Notes under the pieces: generated by a model
Database searches by the model: none
What the model was told of the DNA's origin: nothing
The model's input: the letters and a program-made list of their open reading frames with translations, nothing else
Assembly (NCBI GenBank): GCA_017428025.1
Contig: JAFRRO010000095.1
Span: forward strand, 1 to 57,384
Source: Clostridia bacterium
Lineage (GTDB): Bacteria > Bacillota > Clostridia > Christensenellales > CAG-138
DNA length: 57,384 nt
Direction of reading: 5' to 3'
Made by a program: the position numbers and the translations under genes
In this document: positions 42,294-49,246 of the stretch, piece after piece
How the letters are laid out: each line of letters begins with the position of its first letter
How positions within the stretch are numbered: the stretch's first letter is position 1

Positions 42294-43399
42294 AGACAAC
42301 CGCCTCCCAACCCGAGATAATGCAGCAGGATGACGAGTCCCGCAAGCCCGCCGCCGAACGCGAGCGCGTACAGCAGCCAGTATTTCCAGTAGCGGCTCTT
42401 GTCGAACGGCAGGTTGCCGACGAACTTGCCGGTCTGTCCGTTCATCGCGAAGGTGTAGAGCTTCTCCTTCCAGCGAACGTGCAGCAGCCACACCGGCAGC
42501 AGCGCGTATTCGCGCCGGTTGTTGTGCTCGGACATGGTCGTCGTCTCGCGCGAAACGCTGCTGTATCCCGCCGTCGTCTGAGACATCACGCTGTCGAGCG
42601 TGTTGACGAACCGGTTCTTTGCGCGCGCAACGCTCTTCTCCGCGTCGACGTCATAGCGGTCGGCGAAGTAACCGGCCAGATACGCCGTCTGGAAATCGAC
42701 CGCCTCGGAAAAATCGAACGGTTCGAGCGAATCCATCAGCGCGTCGTTCATCTTCATCGATCCGTCGACCGGAATCCGCTCGAAGTGCGCGTCCGCGCCG
42801 CGCAGCAGCGCGTAGTTCGAGGTCTCGACATAGTCGTACTTGCCGTCGCTCCACGAGCGCGAACGCGATCCGCGATAGCGGATGTTGGTCTGCACGTCGC
42901 TCGAGAACAGCCAAAACGGCACGTAGATGCCCTTGATCTCCTCGATGTTCGACTGCGACCGGAACGCTTTGGGCAGGAGCTTTTTGCCGAACAGGTGTTT
43001 TTTGAACGCTTCCTTCGCGTGTTCGCGGTCCAGCTTGAACGGCAGAACGAGGTCCGGCTTCCATTCGCCGGTGAACTGCCGTTTCATGATCACGGTGTTG
43101 TCGCAGAACGGGCAGCGCGCCGAAGCAAGCGTGTCGTCGCCGAGCACCTCGCCGCCGCATGCGCTGCACACGTATACATTCAGTCCCGAAGCTTCATCCT
43201 TCGCCCATTCCTCGGGTTTCTTTTCCCAGGTTTCGCTGTGCTCGTTTGCGGCGTCCTGCTTCAGGAACGCGTCGTAATCGATCAGCGACTGCGGCGTAAA
43301 GGACGAGTCGCAGTACGGGCAGACGACCTGCTGCGATCCGCTGTCAAACTGCAGCGAAGCGCCGCAGGACGGGCATTTGTATTCCAATAATTGTGCCAT
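42290..43399 (-). CDS. TFIIB-type zinc-ribbon membrane-associated protein
   Basis: This 369-residue protein starts MAQLLEYKCPSCGASLQF behind AGGAG. It has two N-terminal zinc ribbons (CPSC...CPYC, about 9-31, and CSAC...CPFC, about 78-98), a central beta-rich region (EIKGIYVPFWLFSSDVQTNIRY; RIPVDGSMKMNDALMDSLEPFDF) and one or two C-terminal membrane helices (YWLLYALAFGGGLAGLVILLHYLGLG). The same architecture is found beside TPM and SPFH genes in other Firmicutes as I recall. No enzymatic motif is visible; an adaptor role in the membrane complex is inferred. Confidence 0.78.
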   Translation of the reverse strand: MAQLLEYKCPSCGASLQFDSGSQQVVCPYCDSSFTPQSLIDYDAFLKQDAANEHSETWEKKPEEWAKDEASGLNVYVCSACGGEVLGDDTLASARCPFCDNTVIMKRQFTGEWKPDLVLPFKLDREHAKEAFKKHLFGKKLLPKAFRSQSNIEEIKGIYVPFWLFSSDVQTNIRYRGSRSRSWSDGKYDYVETSNYALLRGADAHFERIPVDGSMKMNDALMDSLEPFDFSEAVDFQTAYLAGYFADRYDVDAEKSVARAKNRFVNTLDSVMSQTTAGYSSVSRETTTMSEHNNRREYALLPVWLLHVRWKEKLYTFAMNGQTGKFVGNLPFDKSRYWKYWLLYALAFGGGLAGLVILLHYLGLGGGCL

Positions 43400-43456
43400 G
43401 ATCACTCCTATCTCAACCGGCTGCGCAACGGTTGCTCAACCGATTGGTGATAAACG

Positions 43457-43483
43457 AAGGGGTGCGGTCGTCCCACACCCCTT
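43457..43483 (-). terminator. Weak hairpin between the SPFH and zinc-ribbon genes
   Basis: AAGGGGTG pairs with CACCCCTT, but the tail reads CGTTTATC on the minus strand. It may attenuate rather than end the transcript. Confidence 0.4.
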
Positions 43484-43494
43484 GCTGCCGGGAA

Positions 43495-44823
43495 TTATTC
43501 CACGATATCCTTCTCTTCGAAGCGATTGCCGCACTCGGGGCAGAACTTCGGCGGGTTCGCCGGATCCTCGGGCTTGAAACCGCACTTCGAGCAGCGATAG
43601 TTCACCGCTTCGGGCTTCTTGGCGCCGCACTGCGTGCAGAACTTGCCGGTGTTGACCGCGCCGCACTTCGGGCAGGTCCAGCCTGTCGGCGCTTCGGGCT
43701 TCTTGGTGCCGCACTCGGGGCAGAAATTGCCCTGCGCGACCGCGCCGCACTTCGGGCAGGTCCAGCCGTCTGCGGGCGCTGCGGGAGCCGCCTGCGCCGC
43801 CTTCTGCTGCTGTGCGATCGTAAAGAGGTTCGCCGCGCTGTTGCCCATCGCGCCGCCTGCCATGCCGGTCATGCCCATGCCCATGAAGCCGGTCATCGCG
43901 CCGTTCGCATTGCCCGCCGCGGTCTTCATCGCGTCCACGGTGCCCTGCGTCATCGTCGCCGCCGCCATGTTCGGATCGCGGTTGATCGCCGCGCGCTGTG
44001 CGCTCTTGATGAGCTCCGCATCCTCTTCGGTCAGCGTGATCGGGTTCATTGCGATGGAGACGACCTTGAGGCCTCTCTTCTCGCCCCAGAGCTTCGAAAG
44101 CTCGACGTTCATCGCCTCGCAGAGCTCGGTGGTGTGCGCCGGAACCTGATTCGGACGAACCTGGAGGTCGGAGATCTTCGCCATTGCCGGCTGCAGCGCG
44201 TTGACGAACTCGGTCTTGAGCTGCGAATCGATCTCGGAGCGCAGATAGTCCTGCGTGACGTTGCCGCAGACTTCGGTGTAGAACAGGATCGGGTCGACCA
44301 TCTTGTAGGAATAGACGCCGTTGCAGCGCAGATTCACATCGATGTCGAGGTTGATGTTGCGATCCACGACGCGGAACATGATCGGGCTGGAGGTGCCGAA
44401 CTTGTTGTCCATGATCTCCTTGGTGTTGAAGTAGTACACCCGCTGATCCTTACCGGTGTCGCCGCCGAACGTGAAACGGCGTCCGAGCGTCTTGAAGGAA
44501 TCCAGAATGCTCTGACCGAGGTTGCCGGCAAAGATGCTCGGCTCGGTCGAAGTGTCATACACGAATTCGCCGGGCTCTGCGCAGACTTCCACGACCTTGC
44601 CCTGTTCGACGATGATCATACACTGTCCGTCCGCAACCGCAATCACGGAACCGTTGCTGATGATGTTGTCGCTTCCCTTTGTGTTGGAGGTACGGCTGCC
44701 CGTTCTCTTCTGTCCTTTCGTGACCAGAACGTCCTTGGAGAGCGCTTCACAGTAGAAGAACTCTTTCCATTGATCGGCGAGGACGCCTCCCAATGCCCCG
44801 ATACCAGCTTTGATAAGTCCCAT
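43495..44823 (-). CDS. SPFH-domain protein with C-terminal zinc ribbons (YdjI-like)
   Basis: This 442-residue protein has the SPFH core in the first 300 residues (SVIAVADGQCMIIVEQGKVVEV; INLDIDVNLRCNGVYSYKMVDP; LWGEKRGLKVVSIAMNPITLTEEDAELI). A Gly/Met/Ala-rich segment (GFMGMGMTGMAGGAMG) follows, then three zinc ribbons (CPKC...CPEC; CPKC...CTQC; CSKC...CPEC). It resembles Bacillus YdjI, which scaffolds phage-shock-type membrane complexes. Membrane recruitment is probably through the short N-terminal amphipathic helix. It follows a small membrane protein gene by 13 nt. Confidence 0.88.
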   Translation of the reverse strand: MGLIKAGIGALGGVLADQWKEFFYCEALSKDVLVTKGQKRTGSRTSNTKGSDNIISNGSVIAVADGQCMIIVEQGKVVEVCAEPGEFVYDTSTEPSIFAGNLGQSILDSFKTLGRRFTFGGDTGKDQRVYYFNTKEIMDNKFGTSSPIMFRVVDRNINLDIDVNLRCNGVYSYKMVDPILFYTEVCGNVTQDYLRSEIDSQLKTEFVNALQPAMAKISDLQVRPNQVPAHTTELCEAMNVELSKLWGEKRGLKVVSIAMNPITLTEEDAELIKSAQRAAINRDPNMAAATMTQGTVDAMKTAAGNANGAMTGFMGMGMTGMAGGAMGNSAANLFTIAQQQKAAQAAPAAPADGWTCPKCGAVAQGNFCPECGTKKPEAPTGWTCPKCGAVNTGKFCTQCGAKKPEAVNYRCSKCGFKPEDPANPPKFCPECGNRFEEKDIVE

Positions 44824-44836
44824 TGTGTTTCTCCTT

Positions 44837-45172
44837 TCAATTGTTCGGTTCTATCGAAAAAGGTTCATTGCCTTGATCGCCTTGCCGTTCGCGCAGCGCC
44901 GCGTACGGATCGCGCAGCTTCTGCGAATACGGATTCTTGTTGCCCGAAACGGGCGTGCGGTGCCGGACGCAGTAGCGCGTCCAGACGATCAGGAGCGTGC
45001 GCAGCAGCAGCACAATGAGCCATGCGCCCAGCGCGATCCAGAACCAGGTCAGCGGAATTTTGATCGCAAAGTGCAGGATCAGCAGAATCCACGCCGGAAC
45101 GGACCACACCGCGTACAAAAACATCTGCCAAAAGATGCAGAGAAAGAATCCCTTGACGTCCGGCTTTTGCAT
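44837..45172 (-). CDS. Small two-helix membrane protein
   Basis: About 111 residues starting MQKPDVKGFFLCIF. AAAGGAG stands 7 nt upstream; an earlier in-frame ATG would begin almost at the start point. Two membrane helices are clear (FWQMFLYAVWSVPAWILLILHF and WFWIALGAWLIVLLLRTLLIVW), followed by a polar tail (SQKLRDPYAALRERQ). I do not recognise the family. As first gene of the SPFH/TPM operon it may anchor the SPFH protein. Confidence 0.75.
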   Translation of the reverse strand: MQKPDVKGFFLCIFWQMFLYAVWSVPAWILLILHFAIKIPLTWFWIALGAWLIVLLLRTLLIVWTRYCVRHRTPVSGNKNPYSQKLRDPYAALRERQGDQGNEPFSIEPNN

Positions 45173-45204
45173 GACAGCGCTCCTTTGATTTCTCTCCATT
45201 CTTT

Positions 45205-45233
45205 ATTATAGCGAACGCAGGCGCAAAATGCAA
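45205..45233 (-). promoter_or_regulatory. Promoter of the four-gene SPFH/TPM operon
   Basis: On the minus strand, TTGCAT (45233-45228), a 17-nt spacer and TATAAT (45210-45205). Confidence 0.85.
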
Positions 45234-45284
45234 ACCTATTTTTCCGCAAAACAGCGGTCCCTGTTTGCGCGTTCAAAGCGCAAT

Positions 45285-45331
45285 AAAAACGGAGCCGTTC
45301 AGAATCTCAAAAGAGAGTCCGAACGGCTCCG
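45285..45331 (-). terminator. Intrinsic terminator of the orphan lipoprotein gene
   Basis: On the minus strand, CGGAGCCGTTC pairs with GAACGGCTCCG, with an inner GACTCTC/GAGATTC-like stem, then TTTTT. Confidence 0.85.
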
Positions 45332-45392
45332 CTGTGTTATTCAAGGGCTAACGGAATACTGTTGTTTTTTAAGGTGCTTGTGTGTGGTTCTC

Positions 45393-45419
45393 AACACAGA
45401 AGAACCGTCCCTCCGTGTT
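45393..45419 (-). repeat. REP-like hairpin, copy 1
   Basis: Read on the minus strand it contains GGACGGTTCTTCTGTGTT, with AACAC/GTGTT ends. It is nearly identical to copy 2 but inverted, and lies 14 nt from the lipoprotein stop. Confidence 0.75.
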
Positions 45420-45433
45420 CTACTGTCGTGCTG

Positions 45434-46843
45434 TCAGTCATAGATATTTTCGGATGTAAAAATGTTTTCAAACGGATTGAAAGGAGTCCCGTCCGCCAGC
45501 TGTTCCGCAGCATACGCAAAGCAGACGATCAATTCAAGCGTACACAGGTCCTTGCCCTCATTTCTGGTATACTTAAAATCCCCGAGGTTCTGCGGATTCC
45601 AGACGGTGAAAAGCTCGGCCTCACCCTTGATATATCCGCTTACACTCGTCATCAAATCGCCGGCGGATTCCCAAAGACGCATAAACAGATTGCCGCGTAG
45701 GAACATCGTTACATATTTCGCGTCTCTGTTTACGTTCCCGTTAATGTCAAGCGGCTCCCAGCCCAATGCAACCGCCATCTCGGTGGAGTACCACACGTTG
45801 TCGCGGATATAATCCATGACGTTGATGCGGGTTGTCAGCTCGTACTTTCCGACCTGCCAGGTATACGTTCCGTCTGCATTGATAGTATAGGGTGTTTTAT
45901 TGTCCGGTGCCGATGCTTCGCCGTCAAACGGCGACACAAAATCGGGATTGATTGCTTTTGCGTATGAGACGGCACCGTCCGGATCGACCATCGTCATCTC
46001 GCAGTAGGGAGACTGGAAAGACGTCACCTGCATTTTGTTGCCGCTGACATCACCGTCGTATCCGACTTCCTCCGGATCGGTTGTCATGATATAGCTTTTG
46101 TAGCGATAGGAAGCGTCAAAGTAAGAGTCTTTGCTGACGATCGTCACGACCCCATCTTTGAAAAAGAACGCAAGACATCTCTCGGGATCGTTTTCGCCCT
46201 TCCGAATCCATGCGGTCCTGTCCAACGATTCCGGTGTTTCACCGGATATTTCGGTCGGTTCTGTCACATCGCCGGATACCGGCATATTGACTGTGATGCC
46301 GAGATCGTCAGGTGAAAACGGCGCTTGGAAACCGCTGTTGAGGGATTTTGCAAACTGCATGGCTTCTTCGATGGAAGACCATACGGCGATGTATCCCGAT
46401 TCCTCTCTGCCGTCATAGAAATACATGTACAGCAAGCCCTCGATTGCCTCGCCCGCAATGCGCATTTCACCGTAAGATGCCTCGAGCTGCGTACCCTGAT
46501 ACTCGTAAGGCGTACCGTAGCACTCGTCTGTGCTTACTACCGTCATGATCCCGTTTCTGAAGAACAAAACCGAGCCCGTATCCGCGTTTGTCTCGTCTTT
46601 GAAGATCCATGCGATGTTTTCCAATGAGTCGGGCGTTGCTTCGGTAACCATGACAGGATCGTATGTAATATTGGGCGGTGGAGTGCGCCAGCCGTCGAGT
46701 ACATTCGTCTGCGCGGAATTTGAAGCAGTTTCTTCCGAGGAGGCAAGAATAATCCCGGATTCTTCCTCACTCTTGCATCCCGTCAGTACGGTGCTGCAAA
46801 CAAGAAGCAATGCTATGAGCAAGCACAGTCGTTTCTTTGGCAT
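45434..46843 (-). CDS. Orphan lipoprotein with two internal repeats
   Basis: This 469-residue protein has the lipoprotein signal LIALLLVCSTVLTGC. Two homologous segments are visible (SLENIAWIFKDETNADTGSV with FFRNGIMTVVSTDE, about 73-105; and SLDRTAWIRKGENDPERCLA with FFKDGVVTIVSKDS, about 209-240), each followed by an FQAPFSPDD or FVSPFDGEA motif. A C-terminal region about 130 residues long (YTWQVGKYELTTRINVMDYI) is unrelated. The gene is visibly richer in A+T than its neighbours, has its own promoter and terminator, and is bracketed by REP-like hairpins, which suggests it is an acquired cargo. The function is unknown. Confidence 0.82.
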   Translation of the reverse strand: MPKKRLCLLIALLLVCSTVLTGCKSEEESGIILASSEETASNSAQTNVLDGWRTPPPNITYDPVMVTEATPDSLENIAWIFKDETNADTGSVLFFRNGIMTVVSTDECYGTPYEYQGTQLEASYGEMRIAGEAIEGLLYMYFYDGREESGYIAVWSSIEEAMQFAKSLNSGFQAPFSPDDLGITVNMPVSGDVTEPTEISGETPESLDRTAWIRKGENDPERCLAFFFKDGVVTIVSKDSYFDASYRYKSYIMTTDPEEVGYDGDVSGNKMQVTSFQSPYCEMTMVDPDGAVSYAKAINPDFVSPFDGEASAPDNKTPYTINADGTYTWQVGKYELTTRINVMDYIRDNVWYSTEMAVALGWEPLDINGNVNRDAKYVTMFLRGNLFMRLWESAGDLMTSVSGYIKGEAELFTVWNPQNLGDFKYTRNEGKDLCTLELIVCFAYAAEQLADGTPFNPFENIFTSENIYD

Positions 46844-46887
46844 TTGTGTTATGCTCCTCCATTTTCATCAAGTAATATTTTATATAT

Positions 46888-46914
46888 ATTATAACAAAAG
46901 GCGGGAAAAATCAA
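46888..46914 (-). promoter_or_regulatory. Promoter of the orphan lipoprotein gene
   Basis: On the minus strand, extended -10 TGT-TATAAT (46893-46888), with TTGATT 15 nt upstream as a short-spaced -35. Confidence 0.6.
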
Positions 46915-46946
46915 TATCTTGATCGTTTCCGTTTTTTCACTATCAT

Positions 46947-46973
46947 AACACAGGGGGACGGTTCTTCTGTGTT
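46947..46973 (+). repeat. REP-like hairpin, copy 2
   Basis: AACACAG ... CTGTGTT stem around GGGGACGGTTCTT. It has opposite orientation to copies 1 and 3, and together with copy 3 forms a REPIN-like inverted pair 30 nt apart. The stretch 46,844-47,244 otherwise holds only the lipoprotein promoter, copy 3, a transposase-tail fragment and a terminator. Confidence 0.75.
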
Positions 46974-47003
46974 CCCTTTTGGTTGTATCAAACTCAGTAT
47001 TTG

Positions 47004-47028
47004 CACAGCAAGAACCGTCCCCGCTGTG
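47004..47028 (-). repeat. REP-like hairpin, copy 3
   Basis: CACAGC ... GCTGTG stem around AAGAACCGTCCCC. It starts 2 nt beyond the stop codon of the transposase-tail fragment. Confidence 0.72.
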
Positions 47029-47030
47029 TG

Positions 47031-47204
47031 TTACCGTGCTTTGTACTTCCGCACGATCTCTGTCGAAACTCCCGTAATCCGCGCGATTTGTCTGATTGAC
47101 AGTTCCTCGCGCATCCGTTCGATCGCGCTCACTTGCTTCTCATACGGAAGCTTCTGAAACGCACTCGGCTGATCGCACTTGCTTTTGTCTTGGGGCCGGG
47201 CAGC
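47031..47204 (-). pseudogene. C-terminal remnant of a Y1/RAYT-type transposase
   Basis: About 57 codons ending in TAA encode CDQPSAFQKLPYEKQVSAIE and then SIRQIARITGVSTEIVRK, a small helix-turn-helix resembling the C-terminal domain carried by clostridial IS200/REP-associated tyrosine transposases. The catalytic Y1 domain (HUH motif and tyrosine) is absent; upstream sequence is the carbamate kinase terminator. No start codon with a ribosome site is obvious. Adjacent REP-like hairpins support the assignment. An unrelated small HTH protein is the alternative. Confidence 0.55.
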
Positions 47205-47206
47205 GT

Positions 47207-47234
47207 AAAAAAGGACCCTCCGTCGGAAGGTCCC
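47207..47234 (-). terminator. Intrinsic terminator of carbamate kinase
   Basis: On the minus strand, a GGACCTTCCG / AGGGTCC hairpin is followed by TTTTTT. Confidence 0.85.
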
Positions 47235-47244
47235 CGGATTCGTG

Positions 47245-48171
47245 TCAGCGCACGATCTTCGTGCCGCTTTCGCCGCGCAGCGCCGCCGCCGCGTTTTCGA
47301 GCGATGCGATGATCGCCTCGCCGCCGGTTCTTGCAAAGCTCATCGCCGCCTGCACCTTGGGCAGCATGGAGCCGGGCGCGAAGTGTCCCTCTTTGCAGTA
47401 CTGCTCCGCCTGCTCGCAGGTCATGGATTCGAGCGATTCCTGGTTCGGCTTGCCCCAGTTGATCGACACGCGGTCGACCGCGGTCAGGATGACGAGCGCA
47501 TCCGCTTTGACGAGCTCCGCCAGCTTTGCGGACGCGAAGTCCTTGTCGATGACGGCGGGAACGCCGAGCAGCTTTCCGTCCTTTTCGATGACCGGAATAC
47601 CGCCGCCGCCCACGGTGATCACGACGTGACCCGCATCGATCAGCGTGTTGACCATGTCCTTCTCGATGACGTCCACAGGCTTCGGGCTCGGCACGACCTG
47701 ACGGTAGCCGCGTCCCGCGTCCTCGACCATCGTATAGCCCTTCTCCGCCGCGATGCGGTCCGCTTCCTCTTTCGAGTAAAACGCGCCGATCGGCTTAGAG
47801 GGATGCTGGAACGCCGGATCGCTCTCATCGACGAGCACCTGCGTGACGACGGTCGCGACTGACTTTGCGATGCCGCGCGCTTTGAGCTCGTTCTGGATGC
47901 TGTTCTGCAGATGGTAACCGATGTAGCCCTGCGACATGGCGCCGCACTCCGGGAACGGCATATCGGACTTGATCGCCTTGGCGTTCGCCGCGGTGGACAT
48001 GGCGAGGTTGATCATGCCGACCTGCGGACCGTTGCCGTGCGCGATCACGACCTGGTTGCCCGCCTCGATGAGGTCGACGATGGGCTTTGCGGTCTCCTGC
48101 ACGAGCTTCAGCTGTTCATACGGCGTGTTGCCCAATGCGTTGCCGCCGAGGGCGATGACGAGTTTCTTCAT
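47245..48171 (-). CDS. arcC: Carbamate kinase
   Basis: This 308-residue amino-acid-kinase-family protein has the start MKKLVIALGGNALG, family blocks VIAHGNGPQVGMINLA and VEDAGRGYRQVVPSPKP, the glycine loop ITVGGGGIPV, VIDKDFASAKLAELVKAD and FAPGSMLPKVQAA. It makes ATP from carbamoyl phosphate at the end of the arginine, citrulline or purine/allantoin fermentation routes. No arginine deiminase or ornithine transcarbamylase lies nearby. The promoter is a perfect consensus; the leader contains a CGTGC-GAA-GCACG hairpin (48,188-48,200) just before the AGGAGG site. Confidence 0.96.
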   Translation of the reverse strand: MKKLVIALGGNALGNTPYEQLKLVQETAKPIVDLIEAGNQVVIAHGNGPQVGMINLAMSTAANAKAIKSDMPFPECGAMSQGYIGYHLQNSIQNELKARGIAKSVATVVTQVLVDESDPAFQHPSKPIGAFYSKEEADRIAAEKGYTMVEDAGRGYRQVVPSPKPVDVIEKDMVNTLIDAGHVVITVGGGGIPVIEKDGKLLGVPAVIDKDFASAKLAELVKADALVILTAVDRVSINWGKPNQESLESMTCEQAEQYCKEGHFAPGSMLPKVQAAMSFARTGGEAIIASLENAAAALRGESGTKIVR

Positions 48172-48215
48172 ATTACAATCCTCCTGTCGTGCTTCGCACG
48201 TTTATTACCGTATTC

Positions 48216-48244
48216 ATTATAGGTTGCCGCGTCCGGCTTGTCAA
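48216..48244 (-). promoter_or_regulatory. Consensus promoter of carbamate kinase
   Basis: On the minus strand, TTGACA (48244-48239), a 17-nt spacer and TATAAT (48221-48216). It is back-to-back with the AEC promoter. Confidence 0.92.
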
Positions 48245-48277
48245 CCGCATTCACTACGGATTTCTGCCCCGCGGCGG

Positions 48278-48306
48278 TTGCAAATTCCCGAAAGATACGG
48301 TACAAT
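48278..48306 (+). promoter_or_regulatory. Promoter of the AEC transporter gene
   Basis: TTGCAA (48278-48283), a 17-nt spacer and TACAAT (48301-48306). The -10 ends 7 nt before the start codon. Confidence 0.8.
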
Positions 48307-48313
48307 ATTTGGC

Positions 48314-49246
48314 ATGGAATATCTCATTACATCGTTTCAGGTCGTGATGCCGCTGCTGCTTCTGATGGCGGTCGGTCTGCTGCTGCGCGTTTCCAAAATC
48401 GCGTCCAAGGACGCGTTTTTGGTCATGAACCGCGTTGTGTACTATGCCGGTCTGCCCTGCATGATGTTCCACAACATCACGCAGAAGACCGCGACCGGCG
48501 ACGCCGACTGGTCGGTTGCGGCGTATGCGCTCGGCGCGACGCTCGTGCTGTTCGTGCTGTTCTGGCTCATCGCTCCGCGCTTTGTCAAGGATCCGAGACG
48601 CCGCGGCGCGATCACGCAGGCAAGCGTGCGCTCGAACGACTCCATCTTCTCGCTGACCGTCGCGGCGATGATGCTCGGCGACGGCAACTTCAACCTGACC
48701 GTCTTTGTCGCGGCGCTCGTGGCGGTGGCGTACAATCTGCTGTCGATCATCACCCTCGAAATGAACCGCGGCGGCAAAATCCGGTTCGGCTCGTTTCTCA
48801 GGAACCTTGCGACCAATCCGGTGATCCTGTCCGTGATCGCGGCGTATCTGTTCCGGCTGACCGGCTGGACGCTGCCCGCCGTGCTCGACAAGCCGATCAC
48901 GCATCTAAGCAACATGGTGCCGCCGCTCGGATTTCTGACGCTCGGCGGGATCCTGACGTTCGAGGGCGTCAAGGCAAACCGCAAGGCGCTGACCTTTATC
49001 GCGATCATGCGGCTGATCGTCATTCCGCTCGCCGTGATCGGCGGCGCCGTGGCGCTCGGCTTCCGCGGACTGCGGCTTTTGACGATCCTGCTGATCTTTG
49101 CGGCGCCGACGGCGATGGCAAGCTATCCGCTGGCGAACGCGCTCGGCAGCGACGCGGAGCTTGCGGGCGAAGCGGTGGCGGTGACGACGGCGTTTTCGCT
49201 GCCGACGGTGTTTCTCTTTCTGACTTTCTTCGGAGGATTGCTATGA
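48314..49246 (+). CDS. AEC-family transporter (auxin efflux carrier type)
   Basis: This 310-residue membrane protein has ten predicted helices. The family-like N-terminus MEYLITSFQVVMPLLLLMAVGLLLR is followed by AFLVMNRVVYYAGLPCMMFHNI, and the C-terminal half has LGFLTLGGILTFEGV and APTAMASYPLANALG. Members export or import organic acids such as malate or malonate in bacteria. The start fits the family N-terminus even though no ribosome site precedes it, because transcription should begin at or one base before the ATG. The stop overlaps the next start as ATGA. Confidence 0.88.
   Translation: MEYLITSFQVVMPLLLLMAVGLLLRVSKIASKDAFLVMNRVVYYAGLPCMMFHNITQKTATGDADWSVAAYALGATLVLFVLFWLIAPRFVKDPRRRGAITQASVRSNDSIFSLTVAAMMLGDGNFNLTVFVAALVAVAYNLLSIITLEMNRGGKIRFGSFLRNLATNPVILSVIAAYLFRLTGWTLPAVLDKPITHLSNMVPPLGFLTLGGILTFEGVKANRKALTFIAIMRLIVIPLAVIGGAVALGFRGLRLLTILLIFAAPTAMASYPLANALGSDAELAGEAVAVTTAFSLPTVFLFLTFFGGLL

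Noticed and set aside
47205..47336. Extension of the transposase-tail frame upstream into the carbamate kinase end
   Set aside because: The extra residues are antisense-free but overlap the kinase terminator and 3' coding end in another frame; they look like Arg-rich noise.
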